A stretch of 64,000 bases of DNA from DATLGB01 sp963726825 (GTDB lineage Bacteria > Actinomycetota > Thermoleophilia > Solirubrobacterales > Solirubrobacteraceae), in the NCBI GenBank assembly GCA_963726825.1, contig CAVSDT010000001.1, positions 186,001 through 250,000 of the forward strand, written 5' to 3'. Below, piece by piece: positions 49,704 through 58,875 of the stretch. Every line of letters starts with the position of its first letter. Position 1 is the first letter of the stretch. The translations under genes and the position numbers were made by a program. The notes below the pieces were generated by a model, which saw only the letters and a list, made by a program, of their open reading frames with translations, was not told the DNA's origin and searched no databases.

Positions 49704-50997
49704 GTGTCGTCGCCGCCCCAGACGGTCGCGCAGAAGATCCTGTCCTCCCACGGGGTCGAGGACACGTCTCCCGGCGCCTTCGGGCTCGCGCGCATCGACC
49801 TCGTGATGACCAACGACGTCTCCGGGTCCGTGGCCATCCGGGAGTTCGAGAAGATGGGCGCCGAGAAGGTCTTCGACCCGGCGAAGGTCGCGCTGTTCGC
49901 CGACCACTTCGCGCCGGCGAAGGACGCGCGCAGCGCCGCGCTGCTGGCCCGGCTGCGCCGCTTCGCCCGCGACCAGGGGATCGACAACTACTGGGAGGCC
50001 GGCACGACGGCCAACGGGGGCATCGAGCACATGGTGCTCGCCGAGGAGGGCATGATCCTCCCGGGCGACCTGATCCCCGGCGGTGACTCCCACAGCTGCA
50101 CCTACGGCGCGCTCGGCGCCTTCGGGACGGGGGTCGGCTCCACCGACGTCGCGGCCGCGCTGGCGCTCGGCGAGCGTCTGGGTGCGGGTGCCGCAGAGCG
50201 TCCGCGTCCACTTCGAGGGCACGCGCGACCCCCTCGTCACGGGCAAGGACCTGATCCTCGCGCTGCTCGGGCGCACCGGCGTGTCCGGCGCGACGTACGC
50301 CGCGCTGGAGTTCGGCGGTCCGGTGGTGGAGGCGACCTCCGTCGACGAGCGGATGGCACTGTGCAACATGGCCGTCGAGGCCGGCGCCAAGACGGGCATC
50401 GTCCCCGCCGACGACGTCACCCTGGAGTGGCTCGCGGGACGCACGCGCGACCGGACGCCCCAGCCCGTCATCCCAGACCCCGGCGCCTCCTACGCGGACG
50501 AGGCGTCATCGACGTCGACCGGGATGCGCCCGCTCGTCGCCGCGGCCGCCGTCCCCCGGCGACGTCGCACCCGATCGACGAGGTCGACGCCGTGCGCGTC
50601 GACCAGGTCTACGTCGGCAACTGCTCCAACGGCACGATCACCGACCTGCGCCAGCTGTGCGAGGTGCTCGGCGAGCACCAGGTGCACCCACGGCACGCGC
50701 CTGATCGTCGTCCCCGCGAGCCAGCGGGTCTACCTGCAGGCGCTCGGCGAGGGGCTCATCGAGCGCATCGTGCGCGCCGGCGGCGCGGTCTCGATGCCGA
50801 CCTGCGGCGCCTGCTTCGGCGGCCACACGGGCGTGCTCGACGCCGGCGAGGTCGCCGTGGCCACGACCAACCGCAACTTCCGCGGGCGCATGGGCCACCG
50901 CGAGTCCGCGGTGTACCTCGCGAACGCCTACGTCGCCGGGGCGGCCGCCGTCGCCGGCGAGCTCGTCGACCCGGCGGAGGTGCTGGGCCGGCGGTGA
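49704..50997 (+). CDS. aconitase/isopropylmalate-isomerase-type hydro-lyase, large subunit
   Basis: Fe-S hydro-lyase large subunit of about 425 residues, LeuC/homoaconitase/dimethylmaleate-hydratase type. GTG 49704 starts MSSPPQTVAQKILSSHGVED. GGDSHSCTYGALGAFGTGVG holds the first cluster Cys. SMPTCGACFGGHTGVLDAGE supplies the CxxC pair, and TTNRNFRGRMGHRESAVYLA the substrate Arg region. Three or four indels (near 50,180, 50,510, 50,585 and 50,690) break the middle; the rest is clean. The stop overlaps the small-subunit GTG. With the ICL-type lyase next door it resembles a dimethylmaleate hydratase-dimethylmalate lyase pair. Substrate not proven. Confidence 0.88.
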
Positions 50998-51498
50998 TCG
51001 AGGGGCACGCGGTCCTGCTCGGCGACGACGTCGACACGGACATGATCGTCCCGGGCGCCTACCTCAACGTCACGGACCCGGACGAGCTCGGCCGCCACCT
51101 GCTCGAGACCTACCCCAGCGACGCCGGCGAGCGTGTGCGCCCCGGATCGATCATCGTCGCCGGGCGAGAACTTCGGCATGGGCTCCTCCCGCGAGCAGGC
51201 CCAGGTCGCCCTGATGGCCCGCGGCGTCCAGGCGGTCGTCGCCGGGAGCTTCGCCCGCATCTTCCTGCGCAACTGCGTCAACGTCGGGCTGACCGCCGCG
51301 GAGTGCCCCGGCGTCCGCGAGCTCGTCGCTGACGGCGACCTCGTGCGCCTCGACCCCGCCGCCGGCACCCTCGCGTGCGGCGAACGGGAGCTCCAGATCA
51401 CACCCCAACCACCCTTCATCGGCGAGATCGTCGCCGCCGGCGGGCTCGTCGAATGGGTCCGAAGCCGGCTGCAGGCCGGGTCAGGAGGCGTCCCATGA
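50994..51498 (+). CDS. aconitase/isopropylmalate-isomerase-type hydro-lyase, small subunit
   Basis: Swivel subunit, about 167 residues. GTG 50994 overlaps the large-subunit stop (GTGA). VLLGDDVDTDMIVPGAYLNV is the family start (DDVDTD-I-P). The substrate loop GENFGMGSSREQAQVALMAR is complete once one extra base near 51,166 is removed. NCVNVGLTAAEC follows. The stop overlaps the ATG of the lyase gene. Forms a heterodimer with the product of the preceding gene; the separate subunits and short length match LeuCD/DmdAB rather than aconitase A. Confidence 0.9.
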
Positions 51499-52343
51499 CC
51501 GAGACCCCCACGCTGCGCGAGCGGCTCCAGGACGACCGCATCGTCGTCGCGCTCGGCGTCCACGACGGGCTGACCGCGCGGATCGCCGAGCGGGCCGGCT
51601 TCGAGGCCGCCTACCACGGCGGCTACGCGGCCGCCGCCCACCACCACGGGTTGCCGGACATCGGGATGGTCGGCCTCGCCGAGATGGTCGAGAGCGTCCG
51701 GCGGGTCACCGCCGTCTCCACGATGCCGCTCGTCGTGGACTGCGACACGGGCCACGGCGCGATCCCCGGCGTCAAGCGCACCGTGCGCGAGATGGAGGCC
51801 GCGGGCGCGTCGGCGGTCCAGCTCGAGGACCAGGTGTTCCCCAAGCGCTGCGGGCACATGAGCGGCAAGCAGGTGATCCCACGCGACGAGATGGTGCTCA
51901 AGGTCAAGACGGCCGTCGCGACCCGCAAGGACCCGGCGCTGCTCGTGATCGCCCGCACCGACGCGCTGCAGACGGACGGTCTCGACGAGGCCATCGACCG
52001 CTGCAACGCCTACGCCGAGGCGGGGGCCGACCTCGTGTTCGTCGACGCTCCCGGCAGCAAGGACGAGCTCGCCGAGATCGCCCGCCGGGTGGACGCGCCG
52101 AGCCTGGCCAACATGTCCGAGACCGGGCGCACCCCGGCGATGACCGCCGACGAGCTGCAAGCCATCGGCTACAGCATCGTGATCTTCCCCTCCACGCAGA
52201 CCTGGGTGTTCGCCAAGGCCTACGCGGAGCTGTGCGAGGAGCTGCTGCGCACGGGCACGACCGGCGGCCACAGCGACCGGTTCATGCCCTTCGCGGAGGT
52301 CAACGAGCTCCTCGGGATCGAGGAGCTCGAGCGCCTCCCGTAG
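51495..52343 (+). CDS. isocitrate lyase/PEP mutase superfamily lyase
   Basis: Intact 282-residue TIM-barrel lyase. IVVALGVHDGLTARIAERAG, YHGGYAAAAHHHGLPDIGMV, LVVDCDTGHGAI (metal Asp), LEDQVFPKRCGHMSGKQVIP (the KRCGH catalytic loop with Cys general acid), VIARTDALQTDGLDEAIDRC and IIFP-like YSIVIFPSTQTWVFAKAYAE. Candidates are 2-methylisocitrate lyase, 2,3-dimethylmalate lyase or citramalate/oxaloacetate-type lyase. The 4-bp overlap with the aconitase-type subunits suggests it cleaves their hydroxy-acid product, giving pyruvate plus a small acid. The KRCGH motif supports a lyase, not a mutase. Confidence 0.9.
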   Translation: MTETPTLRERLQDDRIVVALGVHDGLTARIAERAGFEAAYHGGYAAAAHHHGLPDIGMVGLAEMVESVRRVTAVSTMPLVVDCDTGHGAIPGVKRTVREMEAAGASAVQLEDQVFPKRCGHMSGKQVIPRDEMVLKVKTAVATRKDPALLVIARTDALQTDGLDEAIDRCNAYAEAGADLVFVDAPGSKDELAEIARRVDAPSLANMSETGRTPAMTADELQAIGYSIVIFPSTQTWVFAKAYAELCEELLRTGTTGGHSDRFMPFAEVNELLGIEELERLP

Positions 52344-52346
52344 GCG

Positions 52347-53114
52347 CTAGCCGCCCCAGATGCCGGAGGTCAGGCCGCCGTCGACGGTGAGGGCGGTGCC
52401 GGTGACCCAGCGCGCCTCGTCGGAGGCGAGGTAAACGAAGCCGTCGGCGATGTCGAGCGGGTCGCCGAGCCGGCCGAGCGGATGCAGGCCGACCGCGAAG
52501 TCGCGCGACGCCGACGGGTCCTCCTGGTCTGCGAAGTAGCCGTCGATCATCGGCGTCTGGATGAAGCCGGGGCACACGCAGTTGGCCCGGATGCCCGCCT
52601 TGGCGCCGTCCAGCGCGAGGCACTTCGTCAGCATCACCACCGCGGCCTTGCTCGCGCAGTAGGCGGCGTCGTCGGGGATCGCCCACAGTCCCGCGATCGA
52701 GGCCGTGGAGACGATGGAGCCGCCGCCGCCCGCGAGCATGTGCGGCCACACGGCCTTCGAGACGAGGTAGACGCTCTTGAGGTTGATCGCGAGCTCGCGA
52801 TCCCACTCGTCCTCGGAGAGGTCATGGGCCGCGCCGACGATCGTGATGCCGGCGTTGTTGACGACGATGTCGATGCGGCCGTGGTCGCTCACGACCTGCT
52901 CGACACCGGCCGTGACGTCGGTCCCGCGGGTGACGTCCATCGTCAGCGCGCTCGCCGCGCCGCCGATCGCTTGCGCGGTCTCGGCGGCGCTCTCGGGATC
53001 GATGTCGGCGATCACCACGGTGGCGCCCTCCTCGGCGAAGCGCTCCGCCGTCCGGCGGCCGATGCCGGAGCCGCCTCCCGTCACCATCGCGACCTTGCCC
53101 TCGAGCCTGCTCAT
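52347..53114 (-). CDS. short-chain dehydrogenase/reductase (SDR-3)
   Basis: Intact 255-residue classical SDR. VAMVTGGGSGIGRRTAERFA (cofactor), DIVVNNAGITIVGAAHDLSE, STASIAGLWAIPDDAAYCAS with catalytic Ser and Tyr, KAAVVMLTKCLALD, and WVTGTALTVDGGLTSGIWGG. Very like SDR-2 at 27.4 kb over the whole length. Transcribed away from the HMG-CoA-lyase-like gene and convergent with the lyase gene (stops 3 bases apart). A hydroxy-acid or alcohol substrate is likely, not identified. Confidence 0.92.
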   Translation of the reverse strand: MSRLEGKVAMVTGGGSGIGRRTAERFAEEGATVVIADIDPESAAETAQAIGGAASALTMDVTRGTDVTAGVEQVVSDHGRIDIVVNNAGITIVGAAHDLSEDEWDRELAINLKSVYLVSKAVWPHMLAGGGGSIVSTASIAGLWAIPDDAAYCASKAAVVMLTKCLALDGAKAGIRANCVCPGFIQTPMIDGYFADQEDPSASRDFAVGLHPLGRLGDPLDIADGFVYLASDEARWVTGTALTVDGGLTSGIWGG

Positions 53115-53138
53115 TGCGTTCGTCGCCCTTCTCTCGTG

Positions 53139-53184
53139 TTGCCAACCGGGTGCGCGCCGATCATAATGGGCGAATGTCGGACAT
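53139..53184 (+). promoter_or_regulatory. leaderless promoter with operator site 10 covering the start codon
   Basis: TTGCCA (53139-53144), 17-base spacer, CATAAT (53162-53167), then 6 bases to ATG 53174. The perfect operator ATGTCGGACAT (53174-53184) coincides with the first codons of the HMG-CoA-lyase-like gene (MSDI). Transcription would start at or beside the ATG and the repressor would sit on +1 to +11. Confidence 0.72.
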
Positions 53185-54085
53185 CAACCATGGACCGATC
53201 GAGCTGTGCGACGTGGGGCCGCGTGACGGTCTGCAGAACGAGTCGCGCACGCTGCCTCCGGACGTCCGCGCGAAGCTCTGCAACCGGCTCGCCCGAGCGG
53301 GCTTGCCGCGCGTCGAGGCCGTCTCCTTCGTCAACCCCGCGCGGGTCCCCCAGATGGCCGGTGCCGAGGAGGTCATGGCGGCGGTCGAGCGCGGGCCCGG
53401 CGTGACCTGGGCGGGCCTCGTGCTCAACGACCGCGGCTGTGAGCGGGCGATCGCCGCCGGCGTCGACGAGGTCCACTACGCGTTCCCGGCGACGGACACC
53501 TTCGCCGAGCGCAACCAGGGGATGTCGGTCGCGCAGGCCCTGCGGGTCGCCGAGGCCGTGCTGGAGCGGGCGCGCGCAGCGGGCCTGCGCACGACCGTCA
53601 CGATCGGTGCCGCGTTCGGCTGCCCGTTCGAGGGCGCGGTGCCCACCGGGCGCGTCCTCAGCCTCGCCGGCGAGGTCCGCGAGATGGGGCCGCAGGAGAT
53701 CCTGCTCGCCGACACGATCGGCGTCGGGGTCCCGTCGCAGGTGCGCGAGCTCGTCGCCGGGGTCGCCGCGACGGGCGTGCGGGTCGGCTGTCACTTCCAC
53801 AACACCCGCAACACCGGCTTCGCGAACGCCCTCGCCGCCATCGAAGCGGGCGTCACGCTGCTGGACGCCTCGATCGGCGGGACGGGCGGCTGCCCGTTCG
53901 CCCCGCGTGCCACGGGCAACATCTCGACGGAGGACCTCGTCTACATGCTCCACGGCATGGGGATCGAGACGGGCGTGGACCTCGGCGCGCTGCTCGAGAC
54001 GGCGGGCTGGCTCGCCGAGCAGCTCGGCAAGGACCTGCCGGGACAGACCTACAAGGCCGGCGCGTTCCCCGCCGTCGCCGCGTGA
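53174..54085 (+). CDS. HMG-CoA-lyase-like TIM-barrel lyase
   Basis: Intact 303-residue member of the HMGL/DRE-TIM metallolyase family. IELCDVGPRDGLQNESRTLP carries the signature DxGxRDGxQ with catalytic Arg-Asp. AAFGCPFEGAVPTGRVLSLA, LLADTIGVGVPSQVRELVAG, and metal-binding GCHFHNTRNTGFANALAAIE follow. The loop TLLDASIGGTGGCPFAPRAT contains the mobile active-site Cys. These point to hydroxymethylglutaryl-CoA-type C-C cleavage, acetoacetate- or acetyl-CoA-forming, on a branched 3-hydroxyacyl-CoA. No ribosome-binding site; the ATG follows a -10 box by 6 bases. First of four genes ending with the amidohydrolase at 56.4 kb. Confidence 0.92.
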   Translation: MSDINHGPIELCDVGPRDGLQNESRTLPPDVRAKLCNRLARAGLPRVEAVSFVNPARVPQMAGAEEVMAAVERGPGVTWAGLVLNDRGCERAIAAGVDEVHYAFPATDTFAERNQGMSVAQALRVAEAVLERARAAGLRTTVTIGAAFGCPFEGAVPTGRVLSLAGEVREMGPQEILLADTIGVGVPSQVRELVAGVAATGVRVGCHFHNTRNTGFANALAAIEAGVTLLDASIGGTGGCPFAPRATGNISTEDLVYMLHGMGIETGVDLGALLETAGWLAEQLGKDLPGQTYKAGAFPAVAA

Positions 54086-54096
54086 AGGGGAAGACC

Positions 54097-54996
54097 ATGG
54101 ATCGGATCGCGATGATCGGGCTCGGCAACATGGGCGGGCGCATGGGGCGCCGGCTGATGGACGCCGGCCATGAGCTGCTCGGCGTCGACCTCGATCCCGG
54201 GCGGGCCGAGGCGCTCGGGGCGACACCGGTCGCAAGCCCCGCGGTCGCGGCCGCGGAGGCCGACGTGGTCCTGCTGTCGCTGCCCTCCGACGCCGCGATC
54301 CGGGCGGCCATGGCGGGGCCCGACGGCGTGCTGGCCGGCGTCAGCGCCGGCACGGTCGTCGTCGACCTCAGCACCGCGTCCCCCGCGCTGGCCCAGGAGT
54401 GGGCCCCGGCGTGCGACGAGCGCGGCGCGGCGTTCGTGGACTGCGGGATCTCCGGTGGTCCCGGCGGCGCGGAGGCCGGCACGCTGACGCTCATGGCGGG
54501 CGGCGACGCGGCGGCGCTGGTCCGGCTCGCCGACATCCTCGACGTGATCGGCTCGACCGTCTTCCACTGCGGGCCGGCCGGCACGGGCCACGCGACGAAG
54601 ATCGTCAACAACTACCTCAACGGCATCAACCTCGCCGCCAGCGCGGAGGCGATGGTGGTCGGTGTCAAGGCCGGCCTGGACCCGCGGCAGCTCGTCGAGG
54701 TCGTGCAGGCCAGCACCGGGTCCAACTGGGTGATGCACAACCGGATGCCGCGGATCGTCGAGGGCGACTACGTCCCCGGTGGGCTCACGAGCGGCCTGAT
54801 GGCCAAGGACCTCGACCTGTTCCAGTCGCTGGCCAACGCCAACGACGTGCCGACGCTGCTCGGGCCCGCGTGCCGCGGGGCCTTCGGCGTCGCCATGGCC
54901 ACGGGCTACCGGGACCAGACGAGCACGCACGTCGTCGACGCGCTCGGCGACCTCGCCGGTGGCGTCCGCGTCCAGGCGAAGGAGCGGGCGTCGTGA
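54097..54996 (+). CDS. 3-hydroxyisobutyrate dehydrogenase-family (beta-HAD) oxidoreductase
   Basis: Intact 299-residue NAD(P)-dependent beta-hydroxyacid dehydrogenase. ATG 54097 is preferred (AAGGGGAAG just upstream) over the GTG at 54082 that overlaps the previous stop. Rossmann IAMIGLGNMGGRMGRRLMDA, substrate loop DCGISGGPGGAEAGTLTLMA, and catalytic Lys in GTGHATKIVNNYLNGINLAA. The family covers 3-hydroxyisobutyrate, tartronate semialdehyde, and 2-(hydroxymethyl)glutarate dehydrogenases. The last one belongs to the nicotinate fermentation route that also uses an aconitase-type hydratase and an ICL-type lyase, both found 3 kb upstream. Confidence 0.9.
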   Translation: MDRIAMIGLGNMGGRMGRRLMDAGHELLGVDLDPGRAEALGATPVASPAVAAAEADVVLLSLPSDAAIRAAMAGPDGVLAGVSAGTVVVDLSTASPALAQEWAPACDERGAAFVDCGISGGPGGAEAGTLTLMAGGDAAALVRLADILDVIGSTVFHCGPAGTGHATKIVNNYLNGINLAASAEAMVVGVKAGLDPRQLVEVVQASTGSNWVMHNRMPRIVEGDYVPGGLTSGLMAKDLDLFQSLANANDVPTLLGPACRGAFGVAMATGYRDQTSTHVVDALGDLAGGVRVQAKERAS

Positions 54997-55748
54997 GCGC
55001 GCCGGCCGCGATCGTGACCGGCGGCGCCGGCGCGATCGGGGGCGCCGCCTGCGACGGGCTCGCCGCCCGCGGGCACGCCGTGCTCGTGGTCGACGTCGAC
55101 GAGGCGGCCGCGCAGGCGACCGCCGACCGCATCACGGCGGCCGGGGGGACCGCGTCGGCGATCGGAGCCGACGTCAGCGACGACGCGGCGGTCGCGGCCT
55201 ACGTCGAGGCCTGCGTCACGCGCCACGGGCCGCCCGTCGCGTTCTTCAACAACGCCGCCATCGAGGGCGCGATCGCCCCGATCGAGGACTACCCCCTCGA
55301 CATGTTCGACCGCGTCCTGTCCGTCAACGTCCGCGGCGTGTTCCTCGGCCTGCGCCACGTGATCCCCGCCATGCGCGCGGCCGGCGGGGGCCGGATCGTC
55401 AACACCGCGTCGCAGGCGGGCATCCGCGGTGTCGGCGGCCTGTCGGGCTACTCGGCGAGCAAGCACGCGGTCGTCGGCCTCAGCCGCGGTGCCGCGCTCG
55501 AGACGGCGCCCGACATCGCCGTCAACTGCCTCGCCCCGGGCCCGACCGCGACGCGCATGATGGAGGACATCGAGCGCACGGTGCGCGACCAGGGCGGCGA
55601 CCCGAGCGGCTTCGTGGACCGCATCCCCGCGGGCCGCTACGGGCAGCCCACCGAGATCGCCACGGCGGCCGTGTGGCTGCTGACGGACGCGCCCGCGTTC
55701 CTGACCGGCGCGGTCGTGCCGGTCGACGGCGCGATGACGACGCCCTGA
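54993..55748 (+). CDS. short-chain dehydrogenase/reductase (SDR-4)
   Basis: Intact 251-residue SDR. The GTG start overlaps the previous stop (GTGA), with AAGGAG upstream. AAIVTGGAGAIGGAACDGLA (cofactor), FFNNAAIEGAIAPIEDYPLD (NNAA variant), IVNTASQAGIRGVGGLSGYS with catalytic Ser, YSASKHAVVGLSRGAALETA (Tyr/Lys), and LTGAVVPVDGAMTTP. Less similar to SDR-2/SDR-3 than those are to each other. Translationally coupled in the HMGL-HIBADH-SDR-amidohydrolase operon. Substrate not known. Confidence 0.92.
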   Translation: MSAPAAIVTGGAGAIGGAACDGLAARGHAVLVVDVDEAAAQATADRITAAGGTASAIGADVSDDAAVAAYVEACVTRHGPPVAFFNNAAIEGAIAPIEDYPLDMFDRVLSVNVRGVFLGLRHVIPAMRAAGGGRIVNTASQAGIRGVGGLSGYSASKHAVVGLSRGAALETAPDIAVNCLAPGPTATRMMEDIERTVRDQGGDPSGFVDRIPAGRYGQPTEIATAAVWLLTDAPAFLTGAVVPVDGAMTTP

Positions 55749-55762
55749 GACGGAGGACGGAC

Positions 55763-56383
55763 ATGAGCGACAGCGACGCCATCTACCAACAGCGCGGCTT
55801 CGGCGGCCGGTCCGGTGCCGGCACCCGGCCCGCGTTGGTCGTGATCGACCTCTGCTACGGCTTCACGGATCCCGAGTCGCCGTTGGCCTGCGACTGCGAG
55901 GAGGCGGTCGCGGCGACCGCCCGGCTGCTGGCCGCCGCACGCGCCTCCGGCGCCCCCGTCGCGTTCACCTCGATCGAGTACGACGAGGCCGGCGCGCGGA
56001 TCGCGAAGGCGTTCATCGCCAAGGCGCCCGGGCTGCTGACGCTCGCGCCGGGCACCCGCTGGCCGGAGATCGACGCGCGGATCGCACCGCAGCCCGGCGA
56101 GCCCGTCCTGCTGAAGCTGTTCGCGTCCGGCTTCTTCGGCACCTCGCTCGGGGCGATGCTCGCCGCCGAGGGCGCCGACACCGTCGTGGTCACCGGGGCG
56201 TCGACGTCCGGCTGCGTGCGCGCGACGGTGATCGACGCGCTGCAGCACGGCTACAGCGTGGTCGTCCCCCGCGAGGGCGTCGCGGACCGCGCGCCGAGCG
56301 CCCACGCCGCCTCGCTCACCGACATCGACGCCAAGTACGGCGACGTCGTCGGCATCGACGAGGCAGTCGCGCTCTTCGCCTGA
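55763..56383 (+). CDS. N-carbamoylsarcosine amidase/maleamate amidohydrolase-like isochorismatase-fold hydrolase
   Basis: Intact 206-residue cysteine hydrolase. ATG 55763 follows CGGAGGACGG. IYQQRGFGGRSGAGTRPALV is the distinctive N-terminus of the N-carbamoylsarcosine amidohydrolase/maleamate amidohydrolase group. The triad is Asp in VVIDLCYGFTDPES, Lys in VLLKLFASGFFGTSLGAML, and Cys in VTGASTSGCVRATVIDALQH. In creatinine breakdown such an enzyme follows an ATP-dependent HyuAB-type N-methylhydantoinase, and in nicotinate breakdown NicF releases ammonia from maleamate. Either fits the surroundings; the sequence alone does not choose. Last gene of its operon. Confidence 0.87.
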   Translation: MSDSDAIYQQRGFGGRSGAGTRPALVVIDLCYGFTDPESPLACDCEEAVAATARLLAAARASGAPVAFTSIEYDEAGARIAKAFIAKAPGLLTLAPGTRWPEIDARIAPQPGEPVLLKLFASGFFGTSLGAMLAAEGADTVVVTGASTSGCVRATVIDALQHGYSVVVPREGVADRAPSAHAASLTDIDAKYGDVVGIDEAVALFA

Positions 56384-56384
56384 G

Positions 56385-57616
56385 TCAGACGATCCCGCGG
56401 CTGCGCAGGTCCGCGAGCTGCTCGGCGTCCACGCCGAGCCCCGCGAAGACGTCGTCGGTGTCGGCGCCGACCTTCCAGCGCGCACCGCGCCGGACGCGGC
56501 CCGGCGTGCCCTCCAGGCGCGGGACGACGCCTTGGGCACGGATCGTCCCGTGGACCTCGTCCTCGTGCTCGACGAGCAGCCCGCGCTCGCGGAAGTACGG
56601 GTCCTCGTAGATGTCCTGCGCCGTGTAGACCGGGGCGCACACGACGCCGGCGTCGTTGACGAGCTCGTCGAGCTCGGCCGCCGTGTGCTGGGCGGCCCAC
56701 GCGCCGATGATCTCGTCGAGCAGGTCCTCGTGCTCGCCGCGGGCGTGGTGGTCGGCGAAGCGCTCGTCCTCCCCGAGCTCGGGCTGCCCATCAGCGCGGC
56801 CAGGCGCCGCCACAGCGTGTCGTGGTTGGCGGCGATGACGACCCACTTGCTCGTCCTTGGAGCGGTAGACGTTCGACGGCGCGATGCGCGGCAGGCGCGG
56901 CCCCGTCGGCTCGCGGACGATGCCCGTCTTCTCGTACTCGAGCGACCATCGACTCGGTCATGGCGAAGCAGGCGTCGGCGATCGAGGCGTCGACGACCTG
57001 GCCGGCCGCGCCGCGCGCGTCGCGGGCGTAGAGCGCGAGCAGGATGCCCTGGAAGGCCGACTGCGCGGCGAGCGTGTCCCCGAGCGAGATGCCCGCGCGC
57101 GGCGGCGCCTGGTCCGGGTAGCCGTTGATGTGGCGCAGACCGCCGATCGCCTCGCCGCCGGAGGCGAAGCCGGGACGGTCGCGGTAGCGGCCGGTCTGCC
57201 CGTAGCCCGTCACGCGCGCGTAGACGGCGCCGGGGTTGACGGCGTGGACGTCCTCGGGCCCGAGGCCCCAGCGCTCCATCGTGCCCGGGCGGAAGTTCTC
57301 GATCACGACGTCGGCCGTCGTGCGCGAGCTCGAGTGCGAGCTCCTGGCCCGCCGCCTCGCGCAGGTTCAGCGTCACGGACGACTTGTTGCGCGCGAGGAT
57401 CGACCACCACAGCGAGTGGTCGTTGTGGCGCAGGCGGCCCCAGTCGCGCATCGCGTCGCCGCGCGGCGGCGCCTCGACCTTGATCACCTCGGCGCCGAAG
57501 TCGCCGAGCAGCGTGCCGACGTAGGGGCCGGCGAGCAGCTGGCCGAACTCGACGACGCGGATGCCCGTGAGCGGACCGTCCTGCAGGTCGGGTGCTGCCG
57601 AGGGGGTGTCGCTCAC
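56385..57616 (-). CDS. CaiB/BaiF family CoA-transferase, copy 3, frameshifted in the first two thirds
   Basis: About 405 residues. GTG 57616 (MSDTPSAAPDLQDGPLTGIR), then VVEFGQLLAGPYVGTLLGDF, GAEVIKVEAPPRGDAMRDWG, SSVTLNLREAAGQELALELA, IENFRPGTMERWGLGPEDVH, YARVTGYGQTGRYRDRPGFA and VVDASIADACFAMTESMVA. The last 150 residues are clean (ELGEDERFADHHARGEHEDL). Indels lie near 57,325, 56,945, 56,860 and 56,780. Clearly of the family; closer to CaiB-1 than to CaiB-2 in the IENFR-GT-ERWGLG segment. Located between the amidohydrolase operon (convergent) and the E2 gene (23 bases upstream). Confidence 0.86.
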
Positions 57617-57639
57617 GTCGGTCTCCGTCGATCGGGGGG

Positions 57640-58875
57640 TCACAGCAGCAGGCGCAGCGGGGCCTCGAGCACGTCGCCCACGTCGCGCAGGAAGCGCGCG
57701 GCGTCGGCCCCGTAGAGGATGCGGTGGTCGCAGGACAAGCGTCAGCGTCATCGGCCGGCGGTCGACGATCTCGCCGTCCGGGCCGCGCACGAGCCTGTCG
57801 GTCACCGCGCCGACGCCGAGGATCGCAGCCTGCGGCAGGTTGATCACGGGCGTGATCGCGCGTCATGCCGAACATGCCGAGGTTGGAGACCGTGAACGTC
57901 GCGCCGGCGAGCTCGGCGGGGCGGATCGGTCCCCTCGCGCACGCGGCCGGCGAGCAGCCGGACTCGCGGCCGAGATCGCGCCGAGTGACGTGCGTGTCGG
58001 CGTCGGCGCACGTCGACGACGACGAGGCCGTCGTCGGCCGCGACGGCGATGCCGACGTTGACGCCGTCGTGGAGCTCGAAGCGCCCGTCGACGAAGGAGC
58101 CGTTGACGAGTGGATGCCGCGCAGGGCCAGCGCGCAGGCCGCGACGATGAGGTCGTTGACCGACGGGACGGGTCCCCCTCGCCCGCGGCCGCCTTGACCT
58201 GGGCGCGCAGCGTCCAGGGCCGGGTCCATCGTCGACCTCGAGTCTGCGACCTGGAAGTGCGGGACGGTGGCCTTGGCCTCGGCCATCCGGCGGGCGATCA
58301 CCTGCTGCAGGCGGATTGGGCTCGACGAGCTGGCGGGCCGGCGCCGTTGGCGGCTGGGGCGGGGACAGGAGCGGCCGCGGGCGGCGGTGCGGCGACGACC
58401 GGCTCCGGCGACGGGTCGGGGGCGACGCCGGCGGCCGCCAGGACGTCCGCCTTCAGCATGCGGCCGCCTGGACCGGAGCCGCTGACGGCCGCGAGGTCGA
58501 CGCCGTGGCGCCGGCGATGCGACGCGCGAGCGGCGTGCGCCGCGCTGCCGTTCGGCGCGGCCCGTGCGCGGCGGGGCGGCGACGGCCGGCGTCTCCGCCG
58601 CCGGCGCGCCGACCGCGGCGGGCTCGGCGCGTCGTGGGCACTGCCGTCCCCGATGCGGGCGATGACCTCGCCGACGGCGGCGGTGGTCGCCCTCGGCGGA
58701 CGAGGACCTCGACGACCCCGGCGTCCTCGGCCTCGTGGGTCACCGTCGCCTTGTCGGTCTCGATCTCGACGAGCTCGTCGCCGGCGCTGACGGCGGCGCC
58801 GTCGGCGACGAGCCAGTTGACGATCGTGCCCTCCTCCATCGAGTCGGAGAGGCGTGGCATGAGGATGTCGGTCAT
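57640..58875 (-). CDS. 2-oxo-acid dehydrogenase E2 (dihydrolipoamide acyltransferase), frameshifted
   Basis: About 410 residues in the order lipoyl domain, linker, small E1/E3-binding domain, catalytic domain. ILMPRLSDSMEEGTIVNWLV opens it, and the lipoylated Lys lies in VEIETDKATVTHEAEDAG. The linker is Ala/Pro-rich. The binding domain keeps VSGSGPGGRMLKADVL. The catalytic domain has AEPIRLQQVIARRMAEAKAT across a shift, VSNLGMFGMT, NLPQAAILGVGAVTDRLVRG, and the HRxxYGAD-type active-site His near the C-terminus. ATG 58875 overlaps the E1 stop. Indels are spread through the second half. Works with the adjacent E1; no E3 gene is present here. Confidence 0.85.
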
